Source: Collybiopsis luxurians FD-317 M1 (lineage: Eukaryota > Basidiomycota > Agaricomycetes > Agaricales > Omphalotaceae). Taken from it: 10,772 bases of DNA. How positions within the stretch are numbered: position 1 is the stretch's first letter; every line of letters starts with the position of its first letter. The stretch covers positions 683,644 through 694,415 of the forward strand of contig KN834761.1 in the NCBI GenBank assembly GCA_000827265.1, read 5' to 3'. The notes under the pieces are model-generated. The model saw nothing but the letters and a program-made list of their open reading frames with translations. It was not told the origin of the DNA and searched no databases. The position numbers and the translations under genes are program-made. Positions 1 to 7,634 of this stretch are shown here, one piece after another.

Positions 1-277
1 CAAGTTGCTACTTGAGAATGGTGCAGATGTGAATGCCCAGGGTGGTTTCTATGGGAATGCACTGCAGGCAGCTGCAGGGAGTGGCAATGAAGCTGTTGTC
101 AAGTTGTTGCTTGGAAATGGTGCAGATGTGAACACCCAGGGTGGTGAATATGAAAAAGTGCTCTATGCAGCTGTGCAGGGAGGCAATGAAACTGTTGTCA
201 AGTTGCTGCTTGAAAATGATGCAGATCCAGCAGAAAAACCCCAAAGTCAGAATTATAGCTCAGCTTCACAAATTTAA
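1..277 (+). CDS. C-terminal end of a NACHT-ankyrin-type (NLR-like) protein, 5' partial
   Basis: The frame is open from the left edge (first whole codon at base 2) to a TAA at 275-277. It encodes about two and a half ankyrin units of 33-34 residues, with the pattern GGxYGNALQAAAxxGNEAVVKLLLxNGADVN, then a short non-repeat tail (ADPAEKPQSQNYSSASQI). The last units are degenerate (EYEKVLYAAVQGG and LLLENDADP), as expected where an array ends. Ankyrin repeats form helix-loop-helix stacks that bind proteins; in fungal NLRs they are the presumed ligand-sensing end. The NACHT part is outside the window, so the full architecture is inferred from the close match to the repeats at 10495-10772 of the NACHT gene on the right. 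The ankyrin call is firm; the parent family is likely. Confidence 0.85.
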   Translation, partial: KLLLENGADVNAQGGFYGNALQAAAGSGNEAVVKLLLGNGADVNTQGGEYEKVLYAAVQGGNETVVKLLLENDADPAEKPQSQNYSSASQI

Positions 278-599
278 TCACATTGCAGCACTTGTAATCC
301 AATTTCTGACCTTTTATTCCACTCTCGCATACAGATATATAATATGCTTATCACATAAACCTGAAATTCCTTGAAGTTTGACTCCATGTAGAACTCTGTA
401 ATTCCTAGTATATTGTAATCATGAACATAGTAAACAGCAAGTTCACCATATTACAGGGGGTACAGTGTATCATTGATCTAAATCAACATTGCCAAGGAAG
501 TCCATTCAGCCTAAGGAAACAGAGGGAGAGTGCAATGTTTGTTGAAAGGCAACATGACCCAAAGAGATCACACCTATGTCACGAAACATAGCTTTAATA

Positions 600-615
600 C
601 CATCTGTACAGATGG
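600..615. repeat. Perfect 16-bp palindrome
   Basis: CCATCTGTACAGATGG is its own reverse complement over all 16 bases. A small interrupted hairpin (TATGT...ACATA) lies just upstream at about 575-590. It could be a binding site for a dimeric protein or a chance palindrome in non-coding DNA. Nothing nearby decides between these. Confidence 0.5.
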
Positions 616-817
616 AAAATTTTTCTCATTATCAATTCAGGTGAGGATAGTTCATGATAGATTTGCAAAATTCATCTTGCACAGTTTTCGAAGACATTCA
701 CTTGTGAGAACTGAGATACCCCAGGAACTCTAGGTAACTTGGTTTTGAGATCTATCATCTAAGCTATATTCATATCAAATGTCCCATCAGATGACAAAGA
801 TTGCATCAAAAGCAATA

Positions 818-957
818 GCGTTACCGCGGCTTCAAGCAATTTAGCCGGAGCCAAAGTGGCTTAAGCCGAGCTGCCTGAGCTGACACCCGGTTCCAGTTTC
901 ATTCAGCCGACTTCACACAGCTTCAAGCCACAACGCTCGGCTTAGTACCAGCTTGAG
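818..957. repeat. GC-richer patch with repeated GCTTxAAGCC/CGGCTT words
   Basis: This roughly 140-base patch stands out from its AT-rich surroundings. It has a perfect GGCTTAAGCC palindrome (858-867), two GCTTCAAGC copies (near 829 and 921), and GTGGCTT with its complement AAGCCAC. An AAGCCGAGC word near 863 is matched by its complement GCTCGGCTT near 935. The arms are shuffled, not simply nested, so it may be the eroded remains of a small repeat element or a regulatory patch. No flanking target duplication was found. Confidence 0.3.
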
Positions 958-2257
958 GATAAGAAAATCAACTAAATGTCACTGGCGTGATAGTGGCAGC
1001 CAGGGTCTTTCACAGTCCCAGATAGCGTGTAGCATCCTACTTGCAATGCTGCTGCCTATGGCAAACATATTTATGCTTATCTTGTCTGGTTTGGACCCCT
1101 CCAGCTCGAGCCAGGTGAAGGAGTGCTCAGCCAGTCTTAGTTCAGCTAGTAGCCCCATGAAGCTGCCGCAGCAACACTAATATAGCTACAAGGATGATAA
1201 ATCTTTAAGATCGGGTGAGAACACCGTTTCGAAAGGAGAGGCATATTCGGCATGTTCGTAGGTATTTCGACGGACGAACAAATTGGATGATGACAACCGG
1301 GCTAGCAGGGACCATTCGATTCTTCTTTCTTTTTTTTTTGTTTCTGCGAGCGTACACGATAGTTTCGTTGTAAGGTAATCGATGCAATGAATCTTGATTC
1401 TCGCAGTGAATATGAGTCCATATGGATATTGTATATTGAATAAGGTTCGTAAACTATTCACAATTTTGCCAGAGGAGTGTCAGGACCTATCTCCTCATGT
1501 TTTCTTTTGAACATCAGCCTTCTGCTGCGCAGCGTCCAAGTCGGAATTGAGATGTTAAGCGCCGAGCAAGTCAGCTGGGGGCGTCTTAGGCGTCTAATGT
1601 ATTTTTTCTTTGCTGTCGACATCGCTCATGCTTTTAGTCTGCTTTGACATTCTTTCACAACCAACGATGAACGAGAGTGGCAATCCGGTTTCGGTGAATG
1701 GGGTTCCTATCAAGACAAGAGGGTATCAGCAAGAAATGCTCGATGAGAGTTTGAGGCGGAACATTATTAGTGCAATGGACAGGTTCTAGAAAAACTCATA
1801 TCGCTATTCTACGTTTGAAGCACGAAAGTGAAAGGGAACTAGAAAAGGTGCATCTCTTAGTGTAAAACAAATTGGTTTTCTCAATTTCATGCTCCCAGCT
1901 CTCATGGTTTCTAGCACACGGTTGCACTTTGCGAGCAGCAGTGTAACATGATCAAAGACTCGCTTCCAGTTTCAGTCGGCCTCATATCGGGAGCTCTAGC
2001 CCTGGGCCAGTGGAAAGATGCTTTTATGGTATCTTATGGTATCAGGTCATAGTATCCACTCCACAGGTACTACTCGGTGCCCTGCGCCACGGCTGCATCC
2101 CTATGGGTGTGGATATCGGTTTGGTCATCTTCGACGAGGCTCACCATGCCGTCGATAATGATCCGTATAACCGGAATTTTACCACAAGTTGCCCCCTAGG
2201 GATCCTAGCCTTACCAGTATCGCGTCTAGCCAGAGACGGATGCAAAGGCCTGTGATC

Positions 2258-2564
2258 ATGGGCCTTACTACGAGTCCGATATTTGGTGGAAATGTCGATA
2301 AAGCTTTTAGGTAAGTCATTCTTTACTACCTTCGTGTTGCTTGCTTATATCATTCAATGAACAGTGTGATAGAAACAAATTCTAGACTCAGTCATCGTAT
2401 CCCCCTGCCAAACCCGCTCCAAACTCGCCAAATACGTCTACCGCCCAATCTTCAAGCACATCCTCTACAACGCTCTCAGCATCTCCAACCCTCCCTTCTC
2501 CACGAACCTCGCCGCACTCGAATACGTCGCTAACATCTCAAATGATCCCTACATCAAATCCGTC
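2258..2564 (+). repeat. DCL2 internal duplication, unit A
   Basis: Unit A encodes MGLTTSPIFGGNVDKAFR, then a 54-bp intron, then SPCQTRSKLAKYVYRPIFKH to the ALEYV region. The same stretch in diverged form recurs about 1.05 kb downstream as unit B. Unit A sits in its normal place after helicase motif II. Motif III reads TTS here where unit B keeps TAS. Confidence 0.8.
2311..2364 (+). other. Relic intron in DCL2 unit A (54 bp)
   Basis: GTAAGT at 2311-2316 follows AFR directly, and ACAG ends at 2364. The size and the consensus donor match introns elsewhere in the window. Unit B has a matching donor at the same codon. Confidence 0.65.
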
Positions 2565-3304
2565 GCAACTAACTCTCCCAAAAAGCCCTCGTTACACCTG
2601 AATATGGCACTGTTCACGACGATCGCGATTGAGGGGATGTTCATCGAGGGATTTACTGCGCGCTGCGAGGGAGATTTTTATTGAGGGTTCGGGTCTGGGT
2701 CTGGGTAGGGGTCGGGATCATCTTTGTCGGGAGAGTACATGATGCCTTCGTGGCAGAGTTCAGAAAAAGCCTACATCATAAGGATGATCAGCGGGATTAC
2801 AATCACCCCCGTGTCGTACTACCCCAACGATATCGTCGACGACCAATCCGACAAGGTCTCCGCCCTCCTTCAATGTTTACTGGACGAAAAAAAAACGCTG
2901 AAAAGCCAACGAGACCTTCTCCGCACTCGTCTTTGTCCAACGCCGAGACGTCGTCTTAGCCCTCTCCCACCTCCTCTCGCACCACCCCGTAACCACACTC
3001 GAATTTCAAGTCGGTCCTTTCCTCGGAGCGTCGGATAGTTCGCACCGGCGTGCGTTCCTCGACATCTCCAGGCGATCTGTCAAGCAAACCCAGAATGAGA
3101 TCTTAAGCGATTTTAGACTGGGAGAGAGGAATTTGATCGTGTCGACGTTGGTTGTGGAGGAGGGGATCGATGTGCAGGTGTGTGGGTGTGTGATTAGGAG
3201 GGATCGGCCAATGAATATGGCGTCGTGGGCGCAGATTCGGGGGAGGGCAAGGAGGAGGAGTACGTTTGTGATGATGTTTGAGGAGGGAGGTGTGAGGATA
3301 GGGA

Positions 3305-3597
3305 ATGAGTCTTACTGCTAGTCCTGTTTTGGGTGGAAACATCCATAAGGCTTTCCGGTAAGTCAATCCCATTCTTTACACGCGTTGCTGTTACTCATAT
3401 CCATCAAGCATGTTAGGGACTAATTTAAACCCTTTCACCGTCAAACCCGCTCCGAACCGAATACGTCCACTGCCCAACATTCAAACTCATCGTCTGCAAT
3501 GCACCCAGCACCACCTCTCCCTTCTCCACCAACCTCGTCGCTCTTGAATACACATCCAACCGGCTCGACATCGAAAGCGACCTCTACAACCTACTGC
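3305..3597 (+). repeat. DCL2 internal duplication, unit B
   Basis: Unit B encodes MSLTASPVLGGNIHKAFR, the donor GTAAGT at 3358 with a likely acceptor at 3416, then out-of-frame remains of the KYV..P.FK, PFSTNLV and ALEYTS blocks, and then DIESDLYNLLLCRQL. By eye it matches unit A at roughly 70-75% with indels. It begins just after the helicase-C block MMFEEGG, where a Dicer should continue into its dimerisation domain. The order is therefore helicase C followed by a second copy of the earlier inter-motif segment. Confidence 0.8.
3358..3416 (+). other. Relic intron in DCL2 unit B (about 59 bp)
   Basis: The GTAAGT donor lies at the same codon position as the unit A intron, and a TTAG acceptor ends at 3416. 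Both introns share the words CATTCTTTAC and a ...CATAT(C)CAT... stretch, so they descend from one intron. Confidence 0.5.
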
Positions 3598-4052
3598 TCT
3601 GCAGGCAGCTCTCGCAAAAGGTACCCGGCCCACCCGAGTATGTCCGTCTCAACCCAGAGGTCGAGGATGGAGTGGTGCATTTTGCGTATTTGTTTTCGCG
3701 CTATGAGGGTGGAAGAGGACAGTTTTCAGGTGATGAAGAATGGAAACTCGGTGGGCAGGGTGAGAGAAGAAACGGAAAGCTGTAGACGACGCGTTTTTAG
3801 TTAGAGTTCCTGCGGAGGAATTCGGGGAGGGGTTCTGGCATCCGAATTATTTTAGGATGGTGTACAGAAGGGCAACGTTCAAGGTGTCAGATTCGGTTCG
3901 ATGGAGATGGGATCCAGCTGGGGAGGAGGAGGAAGCCAATATCCTCGAACGGTATCGTCGCCTCGGTGATGTATATCCTCTTCTCCAAGTCCATCCGTTC
4001 CACCTTCGTAGCAACTTTCTCTTACCAACTTTGGCCGGGCCCACACTTCGAA

Positions 4053-4076
4053 CCCCCCCCTCTCTCTCTCTCTCTC
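4053..4076 (+). repeat. C8(TC)8 low-complexity tract inside the DCL2 relic
   Basis: Eight C residues are followed by eight TC units, then further CTTCCTC runs. Upstream the Dicer frame is that of the ATG at 3857 (NFLLPTLAGPTLRTPPS). Downstream it continues one frame over, through HAITLNLTGNSLRSILFADR. The tract is therefore the site of a frameshift, probably by replication slippage. Confidence 0.8.
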
Positions 4077-4423
4077 TTCCTCTTCCTCACCCCCTCTGTC
4101 CTCCACGCAATTACCCTCAACCTCACCGGCAACTCTCTCCGCTCAATCCTCTTCGCTGACCGCTTTATCTTCTTCATGATCCCCAGCTTTATCCTCATCA
4201 CCACCCTTTCCGCTCCATCCCCGTAGGAGTGCAAGAATCATCAACAGCTCGAGACGTTGGCCAATACAGTGTTGAAGCTGGTCGTGGGCATGGGGTTGTT
4301 GACGAAATATCCGTTGTGGCCGGAGGAAGATTGGACGAAGAGGGAGAAGGATCATGCGGTGTCGAATACGAGGTTGGCGAAAGACTCCGAGAATGAGGCG
4401 ACTGTATAGGTGGATTATTCGAG

Positions 4424-4481
4424 GTATGTTAGGGGTGGCTTTTTTTTGTGTTAGCGGTGAAGCCTGATAAAATGTTTCTAG
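4424..4481 (+). other. Relic intron in DCL2 between RNase IIIa and the linker (58 bp)
   Basis: GTATGT at 4424-4429 follows YRWIIRG. CTGATAA offers a branch point and TTTCTAG ends at 4481. The exon then resumes with DRLLGKKWRLLYL. Confidence 0.55.
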
Positions 4482-4713
4482 ATCGGTTGCTTGGAAAAAA
4501 GTGGAGGCTGTTGTACCTTTCGGCGATTGCTTCTGTTCCGACGGACGAGTCGTCTGAGCTTATGTCGCAGGTGAATCTGGATATCATGCAAAATCTGCAC
4601 GAGGATAGCACCGTGGCCTTAACAGGGGTACCTATAGACGATTGGATTGCGAACGAAACGGCGGGTCCCATAGTAAGGGAAAAAAAGTACTCGCTGGAAC
4701 TTACGACTATAAG

Positions 4714-4766
4714 GCAAGTCTTCCTGTTTCTGCTATGTTTTCCACTAAGTGACTGTTGTACCCCAG
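4714..4766 (+). other. Relic intron before the LAAIVKSLIGA block (53 bp, GC donor)
   Basis: The donor reads AG|GCAAGT and the acceptor CCCCAG. After it the protein resumes as LAAIVKSLIGAV, the RNase IIIa-to-IIIb connector seen as LADVVESLIGA in intact fungal Dicers. The donor is either a true GC-AG site or a decayed GTAAGT. The exon frames do not join exactly, so a small indel lies nearby. Confidence 0.5.
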
Positions 4767-5080
4767 TACTCGCGGCCATTGTCAAATCACTCATCGGCGC
4801 TGTATGTGTTCACGATGGTCTCTCTTCCAGAAATCCTGTGCGATAACCTCTGTATCCTCCGATGAAGTGCAGTCCCCAGCCTGGAAAAGCTCATCTGGTA
4901 CACCTTCTGTCGTTGACTATTGTTCGTCGAAGCATTGACACTTCCGTCGTGTCAAGAGGACCACGGCCGATCTGGTACTGGAGGAAGAAATTTCTCGGAT
5001 ATGAAGCTTTGGATATAGTCGTAACAGATTTCTTATACTATGCTCGAGGAAAGGACGATTCTCCCAAATCGAACGGGTAG

Positions 5081-5424
5081 TCTCTCGGTCACACCTTCAA
5101 GTTTGCTATTGTCATACGAAGCCTGCATATTGCTATGGTGCTATAGTGGTAACGGACATTTTTACTAGATAGATATATATGTACATCGTAGAAAGCACTC
5201 TACAATGCTGTCTACCAAACCCTGGAGCATGTCGGACAACATTAGAATATCGAAAACTCTCTACGTACGATACCTTCTCTACATAGCCTCTACGACCGCC
5301 GAATGAACATGCCGCTCAAGGAAGATGAATTCCGAGTCGGAACCCTTCGCCAAGGAAGCCCCAGCCTACAGATGCGAACGAGGGGAAATGACTACTCTCA
5401 TCGTCACACCCTGTATCGCCTTAA
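5081..5424. other. Gap after the DCL2 relic; no gene seen
   Basis: The expected downstream RNase IIIb sequence is not found in any frame, so the Dicer relic seems truncated here. The stretch has an AT-rich TAGATAGATATATATGTAC run near 5166-5184. Open frames at its right end (for example the one beginning MNMPLKEDEF at 5303) match no family I recognise. Confidence 0.5.
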
Positions 5425-5868
5425 CAACGGGTCATCAGTACACCAGTATCCACATTCCGCATTCATATTCCCCTCCTCTCCCGCCTCTCCCTAAGACTCC
5501 CTAACCGAATCAGCCACCAGCACAATCGCGCCATTCGCAAACAAGGGTGCACAACCCGCATTATAATTCTCCGCAGGCAATTATGTGGTATAAGAGCTCC
5601 CGTAACTCTAAGCGAGCCTTACAAGGCCGGACACTGCGATTCGTGCTTCCTCGTCCATGGGCATGCCTTCATTCCGGAATGCGAGTTGAACAGTGCTCCG
5701 GAGGGTGCTATGACTCCGGAGCACATTCGCGAGGAGGCAAAGGAGAGTGCCAATCTTCCTCTGTGGGAACGACGACAACGAGCCAGAAAGGTAGTCGAGA
5801 GAGCCCAAGGAATGTTGAAGGTGAAGAGAGAACATTTTGAACAATGTGCGCGGGGGATCCGATGTTAA
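5425..5868 (+). pseudogene. Unrecognised open frame, probable gene fragment
   Basis: One frame stays open from after the TAA at 5422 to the TAA at 5866-5868 (147 codons). The second half reads like real protein: YKAGHCDSCFLVHGHAFIPE, then EGAMTPEHIREEAKES, then a charged, probably helical stretch (ERRQRARKVVERAQGMLK) and a Cys-containing end (FEQCARGIRC). The CDSC pair and two further Cys and His residues hint at a small metal site, but this is inference. The first half is low in acidic residues and less convincing. An acceptor-like CTCCGCAG ends at 5576, so the true exon may begin there. No start codon fits well, and the antisense frame over the same bases looks less natural. I do not recognise the family. 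Confidence 0.35.
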
Positions 5869-7300
5869 GTGCTAGGAAAGCAGTGGCGGAGGTAGGAGGT
5901 TCATGATGCCGATACCACTCCATCGAGGGAAGAGGGAAGGGGAAAGTACTCGGAACGCTTGGTCTTCCATCGCCACTTAGGATAGTGGGTGAGCCCCGTG
6001 GAGTAGACGTCCTGGACCATTGACGACTTCGATCAGCTGAGATACGGCGTAAGCTATTCCGCATAACTGCGTCAGTTATATCTCGAGTACGACTAGAAAA
6101 ATACCATGAAGAACGTACAGAATCAACGGATCTTGACTGCGTGTAACCTAATCCTTCTTCGCAAACAAAACGTAAAACGGCGTCTCCAAATTTGACTTGA
6201 ATCGAAGCACTTGATTGTTAGTCGCCGTTGAGGATAGTCAATAGTCGTCGTAGAGCTGACGGCATTTGGATGGAACGAACAAAAGAAAGTGAAGCACAGA
6301 ACTGTCGGATTAACTAGATGCTATGAAGAGTCACATCAGAAAAAAAGGCTGAAACTCGGGCAGACGAGAAACATACATAGTGTTCAGACAGGAAACCATA
6401 ATAAAATCCCATCAAATCCTCCAGTCGAATATCCTAACCACAATAACCTAACCCACGGATCCATCCTCATTTGGGAATGTGAAGAAAGTGGGTACCAGGG
6501 CGAGTACTGTGATGCTCTGAGTCTTTGACGTCCATTTTGGGAGCAAAGAACGACGCCAGCGCGTTTGCGAGGCGGATAGTATGAATATAAGGCATGCATC
6601 TTGGGTTTGGGGAGCCGTGGCAATCGAACTACTCTTTCATTATCAGTAGATGACATATATATCAGAGCTAAACACGTACCATATTCGACTCGTCACATCT
6701 AGATGATCTGCACCATTACAGTGATCATCGCACAGAACACGCATCTGACAAACTCTGGCATGAACACCACTTTGAGAACCGAGGAATGAGAGGTATGTTC
6801 TTAGGTCGTCCGGGAAATAAATCCAAGAGCGGTATTGGATGAGCGGTACCAAAAAAAGATCTACGCGTCCTTTGTAAGGCCCTTGAATGTCTCGTTGAGA
6901 TTCGAGGCCAGGTATGCAATGGGATTCAAATCAATAAAGCACAGGCTGTTCTGCATTAGACCAGGCGATTCTGTAGAAGCTTGTCAACGGGACAGTCACA
7001 GATAACAAAATCAGGGCTTACCAGCATTCGCAATTCTTGAACCTCGGTGAGGCTCTTCGTCATTGTCCCATCATCCTGAGTACGAATGTTGCAAGCGATA
7101 GCTGAAAGAATAGAAACGAGGACGGAGAAAAAAAGAGAAAGGGTTGTGCAAGAGACACAGCAGCGATAGAGCAAAAGGGGCAAGGGACAACTTCCGGGAG
7201 AACTTTGCCAAAGAGCAGAACCATAGAAAGCAGGATGTTGAACGTCCGGGCTCCGTAACAGTCTCGTGACTTTGTCACAATTACTCTTTTCTACCGCTCG
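5869..7300. other. Long stretch without a recognised gene
   Basis: No plus-strand frame reads as a known family. On the minus strand two GT...AG intron-like segments and several open stretches occur between 6629 and 7140. A GTGACTTTGTCAC mini-hairpin lies at 7265-7277, shortly before the first inverted-repeat element. No tRNA-like cloverleaf or rRNA sequence was noticed. Confidence 0.5.
6629..7101 (-). pseudogene. Possible minus-strand gene relic with intron-like segments
   Basis: Read on the minus strand, a long pyrimidine tract ending TTCTTTCAG (7102) precedes an 80-base exon-like stretch (AIACNIRTQDDGTM...EVQELRML). A 51-bp GTAAGC...CTACAG segment (7021-6971) follows. Next comes about 290 bases with coding-like frames, such as VPLIQYRSWIYFPDDLRTYL. 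A second 51-bp GTACGT...TACTGATAAT...AGTAG segment (6679-6629) closes it. No single frame runs through the middle block, because each phase meets a stop. If real, the gene is broken or its splicing differs from what I propose. I recognise no family. Confidence 0.2.
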
Positions 7301-7528
7301 TAAGGTACACGAAATGCAGATTCCGGGAACGTCACGTGTCCGCTTTCATCAAATATCTCAGCTTCTAGCCACTTTTATGCAAAGCGGTATTGGGGCGTCC
7401 TTCAAAATTATCTGCTCAATAATTCCCAATAGCGCTAAGAAAATTACAACGTCACTGAAAAGTTCTATTCAAAATACTGTCGGGTAAAATCACGTGATGT
7501 TCCCGGAAACTGCATTTCGCGTACCTTA
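7301..7528. mobile_element. MITE-like element with 36-bp terminal inverted repeats and TA flanks
   Basis: Bases 7301-7338 and the reverse complement of 7491-7528 agree at 35 of 38 positions. Both begin TAAGGTAC and end in CACGTG. Taking the outer TA on each side as a target-site duplication leaves a 224-bp element whose repeats start AGGTACxCGAAATGCAG. The 152-bp core has no coding capacity. TA duplications are typical of Tc1/mariner-type elements, so this is probably a non-autonomous derivative; the superfamily is inferred from the TA only. The three mismatches suggest an insertion that is not very old. Confidence 0.75.
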
Positions 7529-7529
7529 A

Positions 7530-7634
7530 CACTGCACACAATTCTTGTAAGTTGCCACCTAAAATGGTAAACTTATGGAAACCTACACTAGGTTTACCAT
7601 AAGTGGCAAAACTTATTGAAATTTGCATGCAGTG
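7530..7634. mobile_element. Short foldback MITE (105 bp) flanked by TAA
   Basis: The ends are CACTGCA and its complement TGCAGTG. Inside, TAAGTT, GCCAC and ATGGTAAAC on the left are mirrored in the same order on the right, separated by small indels, so nearly the whole element can fold into one hairpin with a loop near 7573-7591. TAA occurs directly at both borders (7527-7529 and 7635-7637), the target length expected of PIF/Harbinger (Tourist) elements. A TA duplication with ACACTGC ends cannot be excluded. There is no coding capacity. Confidence 0.7.

Larger units (their letters stand above)
278..1666. other. Spacer between the NLR gene end and the Dicer-like pseudogene; no gene seen
   Basis: The first few hundred bases are AT-rich and probably hold the 3' untranslated region of the left gene. 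No frame reads as a recognisable protein; open stretches on either strand are short and have random-looking composition. The segment includes a 16-bp palindrome, a motif-rich GC patch near 818-957 and a pyrimidine run at about 1320-1343. The last few hundred bases, which are T/C-rich just before the ATG at 1667, would have been the promoter and leader of the Dicer-like gene. Confidence 0.6.
1667..5080 (+). pseudogene. DCL2: Dicer-like ribonuclease, DCL2 type, degenerate and internally rearranged
   Basis: Dicers cut double-stranded RNA into small interfering RNAs; fungal DCL2 is mainly linked to silencing of viruses and transposons. The ATG at 1667 opens 40 clean codons with the helicase Q-motif RGYQQEMLDESLRRNII, then a frameshift at about 1780 leads to TAG at 1787. 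Later blocks lie in shifting frames. These are TGSRKTHIAIL (Walker A), LCEQQCNMIKDSLPVSVG, IFDEAHHAVDNDPYNR (motif II), GLTTSPIFGGNVDKAFR (motif III) and VSYYPNDIVDDQSDKVSAL. At 2911-3321 one open stretch carries LIVSTLVVEEGIDVQ and MASWAQIRGRARRRSTF (helicase C). FWHPNYFRMVYRRATFK (3830-3880) is PAZ-side. RNase IIIa remains at 4227-4409 and RNase IIIb at about 4870-5078, ending LDIVVTDFLYYARGK. At least eight frame changes and several stops rule out a full product. Introns survive, so this is not a processed copy. The RNase III C-terminal end and any dsRNA-binding domain are absent. Family membership is certain; DCL2 over DCL1 rests on the NMASWAQxRGRARR motif. Confidence 0.9.

Noticed and set aside
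1..277. Minus-strand frame across the ankyrin repeats
   Set aside because: It is an antisense shadow caused by the repeated codons of the plus-strand ankyrin units.
953..1180. Plus-strand open frame of 75 codons (SGSQGLSQSQIACSILLAML...)
   Set aside because: It has no ATG at its start, low-complexity Ser/Leu composition and no recognisable motif, and it overlaps the motif-rich patch.
1186..1461. Minus-strand open frames of 91 and 60 codons
   Set aside because: They overlap each other in different frames over a poly-T/poly-A stretch and resemble no protein.
3103..3372. Minus-strand 89-codon frame rich in Pro and His
   Set aside because: It is the antisense shadow of the Dicer helicase-C block, which is clearly on the plus strand.
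3879..4234. Glu/Arg-rich minus-strand frames
   Set aside because: They are the complement of the TC-rich tract and the Dicer linker; the plus-strand Dicer match explains the sequence.
1667..5080. Repeat-induced point mutation as the cause of the Dicer decay
   Set aside because: The region stays GC-balanced with abundant CpG and lacks the C-to-T/G-to-A flood and TpA excess expected; indels and a rearrangement dominate.
5708..6064. 118-codon minus-strand frame
   Set aside because: It is antisense to the more natural plus-strand frame ending at 5868, has Ser/Pro-rich composition and no motif.
6289..6528. 79-codon plus-strand frame (KKRLKLGQTRNIHSVQ...)
   Set aside because: It has no ATG start context, no motif and an AT-driven composition; support is too weak for a gene call.
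6900..6945. tRNA B-box-like GATTCAAATC
   Set aside because: No matching A box, acceptor stem or anticodon arm could be found around it.
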